From Paenibacillus alkalitolerans (GTDB lineage Bacteria; Bacillota; Bacilli; Paenibacillales; YIM-B00363), in the NCBI RefSeq assembly GCF_016482785.1, contig NZ_JAEMXM010000008.1:78898-142897 (forward strand): a DNA stretch of 64,000 nucleotides. Direction: 5' to 3'. Both the position numbers and the translations under genes were made by a program. Below, one piece after another: positions 1 through 8,262 of this stretch (its first letter is position 1; each line of letters opens with the position of its first letter). The notes beneath the pieces are model-generated. The model made no database searches, was not told the origin of the DNA, and saw only the letters and a program-made list of their open reading frames with translations.

Positions 1-1
1 A

Positions 2-74
2 AGGCGATTGAACAGGTGCGCTTGTTCCACAGTGAAACACGATAGTTCACGGATGAACTACGCTGTGCGAAAAC
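2..74. repeat. Diverged copy of the 81-bp repeat
   Basis: This left-edge sequence aligns with the tandem 81-bp repeat at about 32.6-33.0 kb. Shared blocks include GCGCTTGTTCCA, AGTGAAACAC and GTTCACGGATGAACTAC. The inner inverted repeat is a perfect TAGTTCA/TGAACTA around CGGA. More copies may lie to the left of the window. Confidence 0.75.
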
Positions 75-76
75 CA

Positions 77-106
77 TTGACAACGCTTACATATGTGTAT
101 TATGAT
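77..106 (+). promoter_or_regulatory. Promoter of the lacI-TRAP operon with overlapping cre site
   Basis: A TTGACA -35 box (77-82) and TATGAT -10 box (101-106) are 18 bp apart. The 14-mer TGACAACGCTTACA at 78-91 fits the CcpA cre consensus TGWNANCGNTNWCA at every fixed position and overlaps the -35 box. This suggests carbon catabolite repression of the whole operon. The match is read from sequence; CcpA control is inferred. Confidence 0.7.
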
Positions 107-113
107 TTTGAAG

Positions 114-152
114 AAACGTTTTAGCTAAACGTTACAGCAAAACGTTATAGCA
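114..152 (+). promoter_or_regulatory. Three tandem 13-bp iterons, putative LacI-family operator
   Basis: AAACGTT recurs at 114, 127 and 140, giving three exact-length 13-bp units with consensus AAACGTTAYAGCA between the -10 box and the start of the LacI-family gene. The position suggests autoregulation by that repressor. Direct 13-bp repeats are unusual for LacI proteins, which mostly bind palindromes. Confidence 0.6.
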
Positions 153-182
153 AGCTGAATAGCTTACTAGGAGCGCGAGCAA

Positions 183-1247
183 ATGTCCAGTATTAAAGAA
201 ATTGCAAAGTTGGCGGAAGTGTCTTTAACCACCGCATCCATAGTTATTAACGGGAAGGGGGACCAATACCGAATTTCAGCTCAAACGCAGCAGCGAATCC
301 TCGAGGCGGCACGCACGTTAAATTACCGTCCCAATATTTCGGCAAGGCGGCTTCGAAGCGAAGGAGAAACGGTATCGCCCGTCCTGGCTTTGTTCTGGAC
401 GTTAGATACAAGAGCATCGCTAATCGGGCCTTTCCTTAAAGGAGTACAATTGGGAATGCGGTCATTGGATTCGGAATACGAGCTGTTAATCCAGCCTTAT
501 GTAAGTTCCAAAATTAATGAAGTGAACAGCTTGCTGACCGGTACGCGGTTTAACGGAGCCATTATCGCCAATGCCTCGGAAGAGGATGAACGGTTTTTAA
601 ATGACGCGCAAATAAACGTTCCGATTGTTTTGTATCAAAGGAACTCGGACAAATACTGCTCGGTGAACGTCGATAATTACCGCACCGGGCAGGAAGTGAT
701 GAGGTTGTTCCATTCAAGGGGCCACAACCGGATCGGTTTGATCAGTCCGGATATTTCTTCCAGGGCTATCCGCAACCGAAAAGAAGGTTTTCTAGACACA
801 GTCAAACTGTACGGGATAAGCGTTGATCCGGACCACATTGCTGAAGATGAATTTTCCGAAGAAGGCGGTTATCAGGCGGCCAAGCGAGTGCTCGATTCAA
901 AGGAACGCCCTACCGCCATATTTGTCCTCAGCGATCAGATGGCTGTCGGAGCGCTGCTCGCCTTAAGGGAGCATGGCATCGAGGTTCCCCGCGATATTGA
1001 AATTGTCGGACATGACAATTACGAGAATGCGCGGTTTGCGGTGCCTCCCTTGACCACGGTTAACCTGCCCGTCGCCGAGATGGCGGCGGCTAGCGTCCAA
1101 ATGCTGGCGAAATTATTAAGACATGAGATTCAGCCGGCGGTGTCTCAAATGTTTCAGCCGTATCTGGTTGTACGGGACACATGCGGGGGGTTTTTATCGG
1201 GTGAGAAGAGTGTGTTGCAGGCTGAAAGGATTGACTTAAATATTTAA
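183..1247 (+). CDS. LacI-family transcriptional regulator
   Basis: The 354-aa protein has an N-terminal LacI helix-turn-helix (residues 2-25, SIKEIAKLAEVSLTTAS, followed by hinge-like RPNISARRLRS) and a periplasmic-binding-protein-like effector domain to about residue 335. It is the first gene of a TRAP-transporter operon, only 19 bp before the binding-protein gene, so it probably senses the imported organic or sugar acid. It likely regulates its own promoter through the 13-bp iterons at 114-152. The ATG follows GGAGCG. The family is clear; the effector is unknown. Confidence 0.93.
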   Translation: MSSIKEIAKLAEVSLTTASIVINGKGDQYRISAQTQQRILEAARTLNYRPNISARRLRSEGETVSPVLALFWTLDTRASLIGPFLKGVQLGMRSLDSEYELLIQPYVSSKINEVNSLLTGTRFNGAIIANASEEDERFLNDAQINVPIVLYQRNSDKYCSVNVDNYRTGQEVMRLFHSRGHNRIGLISPDISSRAIRNRKEGFLDTVKLYGISVDPDHIAEDEFSEEGGYQAAKRVLDSKERPTAIFVLSDQMAVGALLALREHGIEVPRDIEIVGHDNYENARFAVPPLTTVNLPVAEMAAASVQMLAKLLRHEIQPAVSQMFQPYLVVRDTCGGFLSGEKSVLQAERIDLNI

Positions 1248-1266
1248 CATTAGGGGGAGCACGGAT

Positions 1267-2337
1267 ATGGGGAAAAAAGGATTGCAAATTCTCGGCGGCG
1301 TGATCATAGCAGCTCTCGTCTTGGCAGGTTGCGGAGGCAGTCCGGGCAAAGTAAACAACGATGCCGGACAGCAACCGGCTGCCGGAACGGATACCAAGGA
1401 AGATACGGGCAAAACGTTCACTTTAAAATTCAGCACTCAGAGCGTTCCTAATGACGCCCATACGAAAGCGCTTGAAGTATTGAAATCCGAGGTTGAGAAA
1501 AGCACCGACGGCCAAGTGAAAATTGAAATACACCATTCGGGCTCTCTCTTTAACCAGGATAATGAAGGTAAAGCATTGCAAAGAGGCAACCTGGATATGG
1601 CCTACACATCGGCGCCATGGTTGTCGGAACAAGTCCCTTATTTGTCCATGTTTACCGCAGGGTACGTCTTTAAAGATTACGACCATATGACGAAGGTATT
1701 AAACGGAGAAATCGGCAAGAAGGTGTTCGACGACGTTGCCGCAGCAACCGGAATGCGGCCTCTTGGAGCCTTCTATCTCGGATCCCGGCAGTTGAACTAC
1801 AAAGACATCGGCAGAGACATCATGAAGCCCGAAGACTTGAAGGGCGTCAAACTGAGAATGCCGAATACGCCGTCGTGGCTTTTCCTGGGCAAGTCCCTTG
1901 GCGGCAATCCGACTCCGGTCGCGTTCTCGGAATTATATATGGCGCTTAGCTCGGGTACGGTAGATGCGCAAGATAATCCGCTGCCGACCGTGTTGAACGC
2001 GAAGTTTTACGAAGTCGCGAAGAACATTAGCTTAACCGGTCACGTGGTGGATTCCGTCTGGCCAACGATCAACGAGAAGGTTTGGGAGGAAATGGGCCCG
2101 GATCTGCAAAGCAAAATGCTCGAAGCGGTAGAGAAGGCCAGACAATTTTGCGATGAAACGAACCTGGAGGCTGAGGGAAAGCTTGTCGATCAGTTTAAAG
2201 CGGAAGGCATAAATGTGGTCACTCCGGATGTGGAAGCATTCAGGACGCATGTCCAGAAACAATATCTTGAGAATGAAGAAATGGTGTCCACGTGGGACAT
2301 GGATCTTTACAAGAAAGTACAAGACATGGCGAAATAG
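1267..2337 (+). CDS. TRAP transporter substrate-binding lipoprotein (DctP family)
   Basis: This 356-aa protein is the extracytoplasmic solute receptor of a TRAP transporter, which uses an ion gradient rather than ATP. The lipobox LAGC near residue 22 predicts a lipid anchor in the outer leaflet of the membrane. The family signature GVKLRMPNTP (around residues 196-205) contains the arginine that binds the carboxylate of organic-acid ligands in TRAP receptors, and GTVDAQDNP follows near residue 240. The membrane subunits are encoded directly downstream. The ligand is probably a carboxylate or sugar acid; sequence alone does not say which. Confidence 0.93.
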   Translation: MGKKGLQILGGVIIAALVLAGCGGSPGKVNNDAGQQPAAGTDTKEDTGKTFTLKFSTQSVPNDAHTKALEVLKSEVEKSTDGQVKIEIHHSGSLFNQDNEGKALQRGNLDMAYTSAPWLSEQVPYLSMFTAGYVFKDYDHMTKVLNGEIGKKVFDDVAAATGMRPLGAFYLGSRQLNYKDIGRDIMKPEDLKGVKLRMPNTPSWLFLGKSLGGNPTPVAFSELYMALSSGTVDAQDNPLPTVLNAKFYEVAKNISLTGHVVDSVWPTINEKVWEEMGPDLQSKMLEAVEKARQFCDETNLEAEGKLVDQFKAEGINVVTPDVEAFRTHVQKQYLENEEMVSTWDMDLYKKVQDMAK

Positions 2338-2402
2338 TACGGGTTGGCGGGCATCCTTCCGCTATAGGGCGGGGGATGCCTCCTATATTGGAGGTGCTTC
2401 TT

Positions 2403-2897
2403 ATGACGAAACTCCGAAGACTGGGCAAATTTTTGCTCGATTTGTTTGAGATCTATATTCCCGCCGTTACATTCGTGATCATGTTCCTTGCGTTCATTTT
2501 GCAAATCGTTACCCGTTATTTCTTCAACAATCCCCTCAGTTGGCCATATGAAGTGAGCGTGATTGCATTCGTATGGACCGTTGTTCTTGGAGCGTGCTAT
2601 GCCCGCAGGCGGAAGGAAATGGTGGAGTTTGCCGTCGTATTCGATATGTTCCCCAAGAAAGTGCGGTATATGTTGAATATCTTTGGAAACGTAATCGTGG
2701 CGGTCGGGTTAGCTGCGGCACTGTATCCCGTATATGACTATATTCAGTTTCTGAAAATCGAGAAGTCAACGATATTGCGCGTCCCGTTTAATATCGCTTT
2801 CTTTCCGTTCTTCATCATGATGCTCCTGATGATCGGACATTCCCTCCGCGATATTGCAGATTCATTATGTCAACTTAGAAAGGGAGAACAGATATGA
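2403..2897 (+). CDS. TRAP transporter small permease (DctQ family)
   Basis: The start at 2403 is chosen because GGAGGTG sits 6 bases upstream; a longer in-frame reading from 2292 would overlap the preceding gene. The 164-aa product has four hydrophobic segments, typical of the small TRAP membrane subunit, and the family-typical pattern of a conserved Trp-Pro (LSWPYEVSVIAFVW). It pairs with the large permease next door, with which it overlaps by an ATGA start-stop, so the two are translationally coupled. Confidence 0.93.
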   Translation: MTKLRRLGKFLLDLFEIYIPAVTFVIMFLAFILQIVTRYFFNNPLSWPYEVSVIAFVWTVVLGACYARRRKEMVEFAVVFDMFPKKVRYMLNIFGNVIVAVGLAAALYPVYDYIQFLKIEKSTILRVPFNIAFFPFFIMMLLMIGHSLRDIADSLCQLRKGEQI

Positions 2898-4180
2898 GTA
2901 TGGCGATCGGGATTCCGCTGCTGCTGTTTGTCATATGCTTCTTAATCCGCGTTCCCATCTCGCTTGGAATGATCGCAACCGCCGTGGCTTACTTTATATT
3001 GACAGGCAAAGACATGGGGTTGCTTGTAGATAACGTTATGTACAGCCTGTACTCCTCCTATGTACTCATCGCCGTTCCTTTGTTTGTATTTACCGCGAAT
3101 GTGATGAACAACGGTGCGATTTCGGACAAGGTGTTTACGTTCGCCAACGCATTGGTCGGGCGTTATAGAGGCGGGCTCGGCCATGTAAATGTCGTTAACT
3201 CTCTTATATTTTCCGGTATGACAGGCTCGGCGGTTGCAGATGCCGCGGGACTTGGGAAGATGGAAATCGAGCACATGAAAAAACACGGCTACAGCGGCGG
3301 GTTCAGCTGCGCGATTACGTCCGCTTCGGCGACGGTAGGCCCTATTTTCCCGCCAAGTATTCCGATGATTATATATTGCATGCTTTCCGGGGCCTCTATC
3401 GGCGCGATGTTTGCGGGCGGGATCGCTCCGGGTCTGCTCATTTGCATTGCGCTCATGCTTTATATCGTGTATATCGCAAGGAAAAGAAACTATCCGGGAG
3501 GCACACGCTTTACGCCGGCTGAATTCCTCCGTTATACGATAGTGGCGTTTCCCGCTTTGCTCGCTCCGGTCATTCTGCTGGGCGGAATTTACGGAGGCGT
3601 CATGACGCCCACCGAAGCGGGTGCCGTAGCCGCTTTCTATGCCTTGCTTATCTCCATTTTCGTATACCGTGTGCTGGGTTTTAAGGCGCTCGGCCGGCTA
3701 TTGAAAGAGACGGTAGCTACGGTGGGTAATTTGGGGTTATTGGTCGGGGCGGCGTATTCTTTTTCATTCATCGTCGCGTCCGAACATATTCCAGGCATGG
3801 TTTCGAACCTGATCTTGGGCATTACGGACAATCCGTACCTTTTCCTGTTGATTATCAATATTTTGTTTCTCATTCTCGGCATGTTTATGGATACGTCCGT
3901 CATTATGCTTGTGTTTATTCCGATCGTGATTCCTATCGTTACAAGCATGGGGATTGATGTAGTGCATTTCGGGGTCATGATCGTGCTCAACATGATGATC
4001 GGCCTGTCCACTCCGCCGTTTGGAATGCTGCTGTTTATTTCTTCAGGAGTGTCCGGAACGCCGCTGAAAGAAGTTATTAAAGAAACGATGCCTATGGTTT
4101 ATGTCATGATAGGAGTACTGCTCCTCATTGCATATGTCCCTGAAATTGTTCTGTTCGTTCCAAGGTTATTAGGCTTTTAA
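2894..4180 (+). CDS. TRAP transporter large permease (DctM family)
   Basis: The 428-aa polytopic membrane protein has about 12 hydrophobic segments and glycine-rich re-entrant motifs such as GMTGSAVADAAGLG (near residues 108-121) and PPSIPMIIY, both typical of DctM. It is the substrate-translocating subunit of the TRAP system and works with the DctP- and DctQ-like proteins encoded just upstream. Its start overlaps the stop of the small permease. It belongs to the ion transporter superfamily. Confidence 0.95.
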   Translation: MSMAIGIPLLLFVICFLIRVPISLGMIATAVAYFILTGKDMGLLVDNVMYSLYSSYVLIAVPLFVFTANVMNNGAISDKVFTFANALVGRYRGGLGHVNVVNSLIFSGMTGSAVADAAGLGKMEIEHMKKHGYSGGFSCAITSASATVGPIFPPSIPMIIYCMLSGASIGAMFAGGIAPGLLICIALMLYIVYIARKRNYPGGTRFTPAEFLRYTIVAFPALLAPVILLGGIYGGVMTPTEAGAVAAFYALLISIFVYRVLGFKALGRLLKETVATVGNLGLLVGAAYSFSFIVASEHIPGMVSNLILGITDNPYLFLLIINILFLILGMFMDTSVIMLVFIPIVIPIVTSMGIDVVHFGVMIVLNMMIGLSTPPFGMLLFISSGVSGTPLKEVIKETMPMVYVMIGVLLLIAYVPEIVLFVPRLLGF

Positions 4181-4209
4181 CAGCTCGCACACATGGAAGT
4201 AAGGAGACG

Positions 4210-5130
4210 ATGACCGCTATGAAGCATCTATACGGTGTAACGACTGCAATGGTAACTCCATTCGATGATAACGGACGGGTAGATTTGGGACGGGTAGAGA
4301 AGCTTACGGAATTTTTAATATCGAAGGGCGTTCATTGTCTGTACCCGCTCGGCACGACGGGAGAAATGTTCAAGCTTTCCGTGGACGAGAGAAAAGCTGT
4401 CGCGGAAACCGTCGTTAAAACTGCGGCTAATCGCGTAACGGTATACATTCATGCAGGCGCCATGACGCAAGAGGACACCGTTGAGTTGGCCCGGCACGCC
4501 GCGGAAGTCGGGGCGGACGGGATCGGCGCCGTAACGCCGGCATTCTTCGGGGCAAACGATCGTGAAATAGAGCGGTATTATGCGGCGGTAGCGTCGAGCA
4601 TTCCGGCGGATTTCCCGATGTACCTGTACAATATCCCGCAATGCGCGGCCAACGATTTGAAAACGGAGGTCGCACAAAGGGTGGCCGACAAATTTGCAAA
4701 CGTCATCGGAATCAAATACAGCTATCCCGATTTCTTGAGAACGAACGAGTATCTTGACATTAACGGGGGCAATTTTTCCGTGATGCATGGCACCGACCGG
4801 CTCTTTCTTCCCGCTCTGGCGATGGGGTGCGACGGGACGATATCCGGCATTTCCTGTGTGTATCCCGAACCTTTTGTAGCCGTTTATGACGCTTTTAAAG
4901 AAAATGACCTTGAAAAGGCAAGGAAAATGCAGAAGATAGCCATTCAATATTGCGAAGCATTAAGGAACGGAAGCAACATGGCGTTCTTTAAGAGTGCGCT
5001 GAAGCTGAGAGGGATAGACGCAGGGCATATGCGGGCTCCCCAATTGGATTTAACGGAAGAGGAGGCGCGGGATCTGGAAACGACACTAGCGGGATTTAAT
5101 GAGAAAGTGCGGTTGGTGTTTGATCTTTAG
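4210..5130 (+). CDS. Dihydrodipicolinate synthase / N-acetylneuraminate lyase family protein
   Basis: This 306-aa class I aldolase-type TIM barrel has GTTGE at residues 48-52, the catalytic Tyr in YNIP (Tyr140) and a Schiff-base Lys in GIKYS (Lys169). GTTGE resembles DapA more than NanA, but the TRAP-operon position argues for catabolism of the imported acid, for example a 2-keto-3-deoxy sugar acid or sialic acid. AAGGAG at 4201-4206 is only 3 bases from this ATG; ATG 4219 (12 bases away) is the alternative start. The exact substrate cannot be assigned. Confidence 0.88.
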   Translation: MTAMKHLYGVTTAMVTPFDDNGRVDLGRVEKLTEFLISKGVHCLYPLGTTGEMFKLSVDERKAVAETVVKTAANRVTVYIHAGAMTQEDTVELARHAAEVGADGIGAVTPAFFGANDREIERYYAAVASSIPADFPMYLYNIPQCAANDLKTEVAQRVADKFANVIGIKYSYPDFLRTNEYLDINGGNFSVMHGTDRLFLPALAMGCDGTISGISCVYPEPFVAVYDAFKENDLEKARKMQKIAIQYCEALRNGSNMAFFKSALKLRGIDAGHMRAPQLDLTEEEARDLETTLAGFNEKVRLVFDL

Positions 5131-5231
5131 GGGGATTGACATAATCAAGAATATGTGAGTTTCATGTAGATAGGATACTGAATTGAGGACTGTGAAGGGT
5201 GAGGGATTGATGGAGCAGAAGGTGAACAGTG

Positions 5232-5381
5232 ATGAAGTGTTCCGACAAAATGGAAGCTCGTAACATGTTGCAGTCCAAGCTTCTGATTGCGGAAAAGCAG
5301 GTTGCTGAAGGAGCGGAGTTGATTGAACACGATCAGGTCATAGCAACAATGCGGAGGAAAATGATTGCCGCCAAAAAATGA
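5232..5381 (+). CDS. Small antitoxin-like peptide, possibly frameshifted
   Basis: A 49-aa reading frame follows AAGGTG. Its C-terminal half (EGAELIEHDQVIATMRRKM) resembles the end of short type II antitoxins of the pattern G-x-hydrophobic-x-H-x-x-V-x-x-x-hydrophobic-R. A better-placed ATG at 5210, behind GGTGAGGG, opens a 17-codon frame (to 5263) that overlaps in another register, so the intact gene may have been frameshifted. No toxin gene lies next to it; a TPR gene follows 32 bases later. The assignment is weak. Confidence 0.35.
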   Translation: MKCSDKMEARNMLQSKLLIAEKQVAEGAELIEHDQVIATMRRKMIAAKK

Positions 5382-5413
5382 AAAATTATTTGATTCAAGA
5401 AAGGAATTAAACC

Positions 5414-5920
5414 ATGTTACGGGATCGTTTAGCAGAAGCCATTCAACTGCGTGAAGAGGGACGAGCGAAGCAAGATCAAGCTATTTTGGAGAGAGCTCGA
5501 ACGCTCCTGTTAGACTTGGTTGCCGCTTACCCGGATGACGCCGAGATCAACTTTCAGACAGCGGTGGCGCATGATAATTCGGGTTTAGGACGAGAAGCTA
5601 TTCCGTTCTATGAACGGTCTCTCGAGCTAGGGCTCGCCGGCCCTGATCTGGAACGCGCCCTGCTTGGACTGGGAAGCACGTACCGTTATCTAGGCTATTA
5701 TGAGCAAGCGGAAGAAACATTGCGCAGGGGCGTGAGAGAGTTTCCCGATAATAGGGCACTTCAAGTATTTCTTTCAATTGCTTTGTACAATACTAAGAAC
5801 TATAAGGAGTCGACGGAACTTCTTTTGGCCAACTTAATGGAGACCACCTCTGACGAAAAACTTCAGTACTTCAAACGGCCGATTGTATTCTATTCGCAAC
5901 ACCTTGATGAAACATGGTAA
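5414..5920 (+). CDS. Tetratricopeptide repeat protein
   Basis: The 168-aa soluble protein is built of TPR-type helical pairs: about residues 27-60 (ending LVAAYPDDAE), 61-95 (FYERSLELG) and 96-130 (LGSTYRYLGYYEQAEETLRRGVREFP). It has no signal peptide or membrane segment, so it probably mediates protein-protein contacts in the cytoplasm. AAGGAA lies upstream of the ATG. It ends before a bidirectional terminator shared with the convergent histidine kinase gene. No specific function can be assigned. Confidence 0.85.
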   Translation: MLRDRLAEAIQLREEGRAKQDQAILERARTLLLDLVAAYPDDAEINFQTAVAHDNSGLGREAIPFYERSLELGLAGPDLERALLGLGSTYRYLGYYEQAEETLRRGVREFPDNRALQVFLSIALYNTKNYKESTELLLANLMETTSDEKLQYFKRPIVFYSQHLDETW

Positions 5921-5954
5921 TAATCTTAATACATTCAAGTTAACCGCAAATTAA

Positions 5955-5984
5955 AGGCCATCCCGCAATGGATGGCCTGTTTTC
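5955..5984. terminator. Bidirectional terminator
   Basis: AGGCCATC (5955-5962) pairs with GATGGCCT (5971-5978) around an 8-base loop, followed by TGTTTTCTTT. It sits between the convergent TPR and histidine kinase genes. Confidence 0.8.
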
Positions 5985-5994
5985 TTTGTAAGTC

Positions 5995-7389
5995 CTACTG
6001 TTCAGCAACCGGAAGCGTCAGAGCGAACGAGCTTCCTTCTTCCGAACTCTCCAGTAAAACCAGCTGACCGCCCTGGGCTTCGGCGAGCAGCCTGCTGAAA
6101 GCCAGACCGAGACCGAGGCCGCGCACGGCCCGTTTCTTGCTCTCCCCTCGAAAGAACCGCTCGAATATGAAATTCCGCTCGGAAGGCGGGATGCCGCACC
6201 CGTTGTCGCTGACGACGATTTCGGCGTATCCGTCGTTCCGGTCGCGCAAGGCGATGCGGATATCGAGCGGGCGGTCCGGATGCTTGGATTGTACGCTATT
6301 ATTGAGCAGATTGACCAATATTTGTTGGATGCGGAGCGGATCGCCTTCCACTTCTATAGTTTGTTTGGGGAGCGAAAGCTCGGGTTCGCGGACGTCCTGG
6401 CCTTGATGCAGCGACCATTGATAGGCGATTTCGGAAATCAGTGCGGACGCCTCAATATGTTCACGGCGAATTTGAATGTGCCCGGCGGCCAATGCGTTGT
6501 AATCAAGCAGGTCGGCGACCATCCGTTCCAGTCTGCCTGTTTCTTGAAGCGCGGCCTCGAGGAATTCTTCCGCTTCTTCGTCTGTCACTACTTTTTCTTT
6601 GACCGCGTGGACGAGGCCTTTGACGGATGTAACCGGTGTTTTCAACTCATGCGTCAAGCCGGCTAGCATAAATTGGCGGGAATGCTCCAATTGCTTCAGC
6701 CTGCCCGCCATCTCCTTGAACGATCCGATCAGCTCATTGAGCTCGCGTTCCTTCGCATTCTCCTGCAGCCGAATATCGTAATGTCCGAGGCTAATCTCGC
6801 GGGCGGCCGACGCCACATTGAGGATCGGGCGCGCCAGCTTTCTGGAGAGCAAATATATCGTCAGCCATCCCAGCAAGGTAAGACTGAAGAGCAGCAAGCC
6901 GAGCGCCCATCTTACTTCGGGCATGTTGGTCAATGACTTCGTAGGCTGCAGCAGCGCCACTTGTCCGAGCTTGGTGCCGTTATATTCAATCGGAGCCGTA
7001 ACCGCCTTGATTCCGGGCTCGCGCGCCTTGTCTAGACTGTCGTTCAGCTTCTTCCGCAAATCCGCTTGCGTGATCGGATCGTTAGAGTACACAAGCTTGC
7101 CGGCCTTGTCGGTGACGATGACGCAAACCCGTCCAAGCTTGAAAGAGCGAGTACGTTTATCGATCAATTCACTAAGGTCCGGCGGCACCGTAATTGCGTT
7201 CGAACCGCCGACGCGGTCGGCGATTTCCTGCGCAAGCAGCGCGACCGTTTGCAGGCGGCTGTCCAATGTTTCCCGTTGTGTCCACCAAACCGAAGCGGCG
7301 GCAAGCGCCAACAGTCCGATACACAGAATGACAAAATATCGTATTGTCCAGTACGACAATATGGAGGTTTGCTTCAGCTTTCGATCCAA
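5995..7389 (-). CDS. Sensor histidine kinase (HAMP type)
   Basis: From the chosen TTG the product is about 464 aa. It has a first membrane segment at about residues 14-35, an extracytoplasmic sensor region, a second membrane segment near 155-175, HAMP, then the H-box (LTHELKTPVTSVKG) with the phosphoacceptor His, and an HATPase domain with N (ILVNLLNNS), DNGCGIP and GLGLAF boxes. It overlaps the end of the response regulator gene. The alternative TTG at 7443 lacks a good ribosome binding site. The stimulus is unknown. Confidence 0.9.
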   Translation of the reverse strand: MDRKLKQTSILSYWTIRYFVILCIGLLALAAASVWWTQRETLDSRLQTVALLAQEIADRVGGSNAITVPPDLSELIDKRTRSFKLGRVCVIVTDKAGKLVYSNDPITQADLRKKLNDSLDKAREPGIKAVTAPIEYNGTKLGQVALLQPTKSLTNMPEVRWALGLLLFSLTLLGWLTIYLLSRKLARPILNVASAAREISLGHYDIRLQENAKERELNELIGSFKEMAGRLKQLEHSRQFMLAGLTHELKTPVTSVKGLVHAVKEKVVTDEEAEEFLEAALQETGRLERMVADLLDYNALAAGHIQIRREHIEASALISEIAYQWSLHQGQDVREPELSLPKQTIEVEGDPLRIQQILVNLLNNSVQSKHPDRPLDIRIALRDRNDGYAEIVVSDNGCGIPPSERNFIFERFFRGESKKRAVRGLGLGLAFSRLLAEAQGGQLVLLESSEEGSSFALTLPVAEQ

Positions 7390-8057
7390 AATTGATACCC
7401 CGTTCCCCGAAGCGTCCGAATTTCCCCTTCTTCCACAGGCCAATGGGACAGCGCCTGCCGAATCCGCTTGATCGACAAATCGACCGCTCGATCGCTTCCT
7501 TCATAATCGGCACCCCATACATATTCAATAAGCTGCTCCCTGGTAAACGTCCGGTTCGGGTATTCCGCAAGAAAGAGCAGCACGGCCAAATCGCGAGGCA
7601 TCAATGTGACTTCAGCGCCGTTGAGGGAGACGCGCTGAGCAAGGAAATCAATGCTCAAGCGTCCGAACCGCCTTTGCCTCCCGCCGTCCGTCCAATGCGC
7701 CGGGCGCCGCAGCACCGCTTGAACGCGGGCGACGACTTCTTCGGGAACGAACGGCTTCGGCATGTAATCGTCCGCGCCGCCGTTCAGTCCGGTGAGCCTG
7801 TCGTCGATCCCGTCTCGCGCCGTCAGCATGATGATGGGACAGCTGCTCGATTCGCGAATACGGCGAAGCACCTCCCAGCCGTCCATATGAGGGAGCATCA
7901 CGTCAAGAATAACGAGAGCAGGCGGTTCCTTCGAGAACAACTCCAACGCTTGCCGTCCGTCGGCTGCCGGCGTAACGCCGAAACCGGCATTCCGCAAATA
8001 GGCGGACAACACGCGTGCGATAGAAGCTTCGTCTTCGACAACCAGAATCGTTTTCAA
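7374..8057 (-). CDS. OmpR/PhoB-type response regulator
   Basis: This 227-aa regulator has an N-terminal receiver domain (KTILVVEDE; phospho-acceptor Asp in LVILDVMLP near residue 52; TARD; conserved Lys in MPKPF) and a C-terminal winged-helix DNA-binding domain ending GTGYQFWIES. The TTG start at 8057 is chosen because AAAGGAAG lies 6 bases upstream and the receiver fold begins right there. It is the partner of the overlapping kinase gene and diverges from the YceI-dioxygenase-RCC1-MFS group, a plausible regulatory target. Confidence 0.92.
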   Translation of the reverse strand: MKTILVVEDEASIARVLSAYLRNAGFGVTPAADGRQALELFSKEPPALVILDVMLPHMDGWEVLRRIRESSSCPIIMLTARDGIDDRLTGLNGGADDYMPKPFVPEEVVARVQAVLRRPAHWTDGGRQRRFGRLSIDFLAQRVSLNGAEVTLMPRDLAVLLFLAEYPNRTFTREQLIEYVWGADYEGSDRAVDLSIKRIRQALSHWPVEEGEIRTLRGTGYQFWIES

Positions 8058-8262
8058 CGGAAACTTCCTTTCGTGCGTGATGCCCCCATTGTAGCAACCG
8101 AATGTCACCCCGGCAATAGCCCTCATATCGTCCGGATACGCTTAGAGTTTCGACATTTACATTTTTCTCCTTTCGACATATGTTGGACATATTCAGCTGA
8201 TACACTATTCTGGCGATAGTCGGGACGGGCGTCCGGCAAATATACAGGAGGGAAATCATGAA

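Noticed and set aside
4315-4947. 210-codon minus-strand frame
   Set aside because: It is antisense to the DapA-family lyase gene, with no supporting signals.
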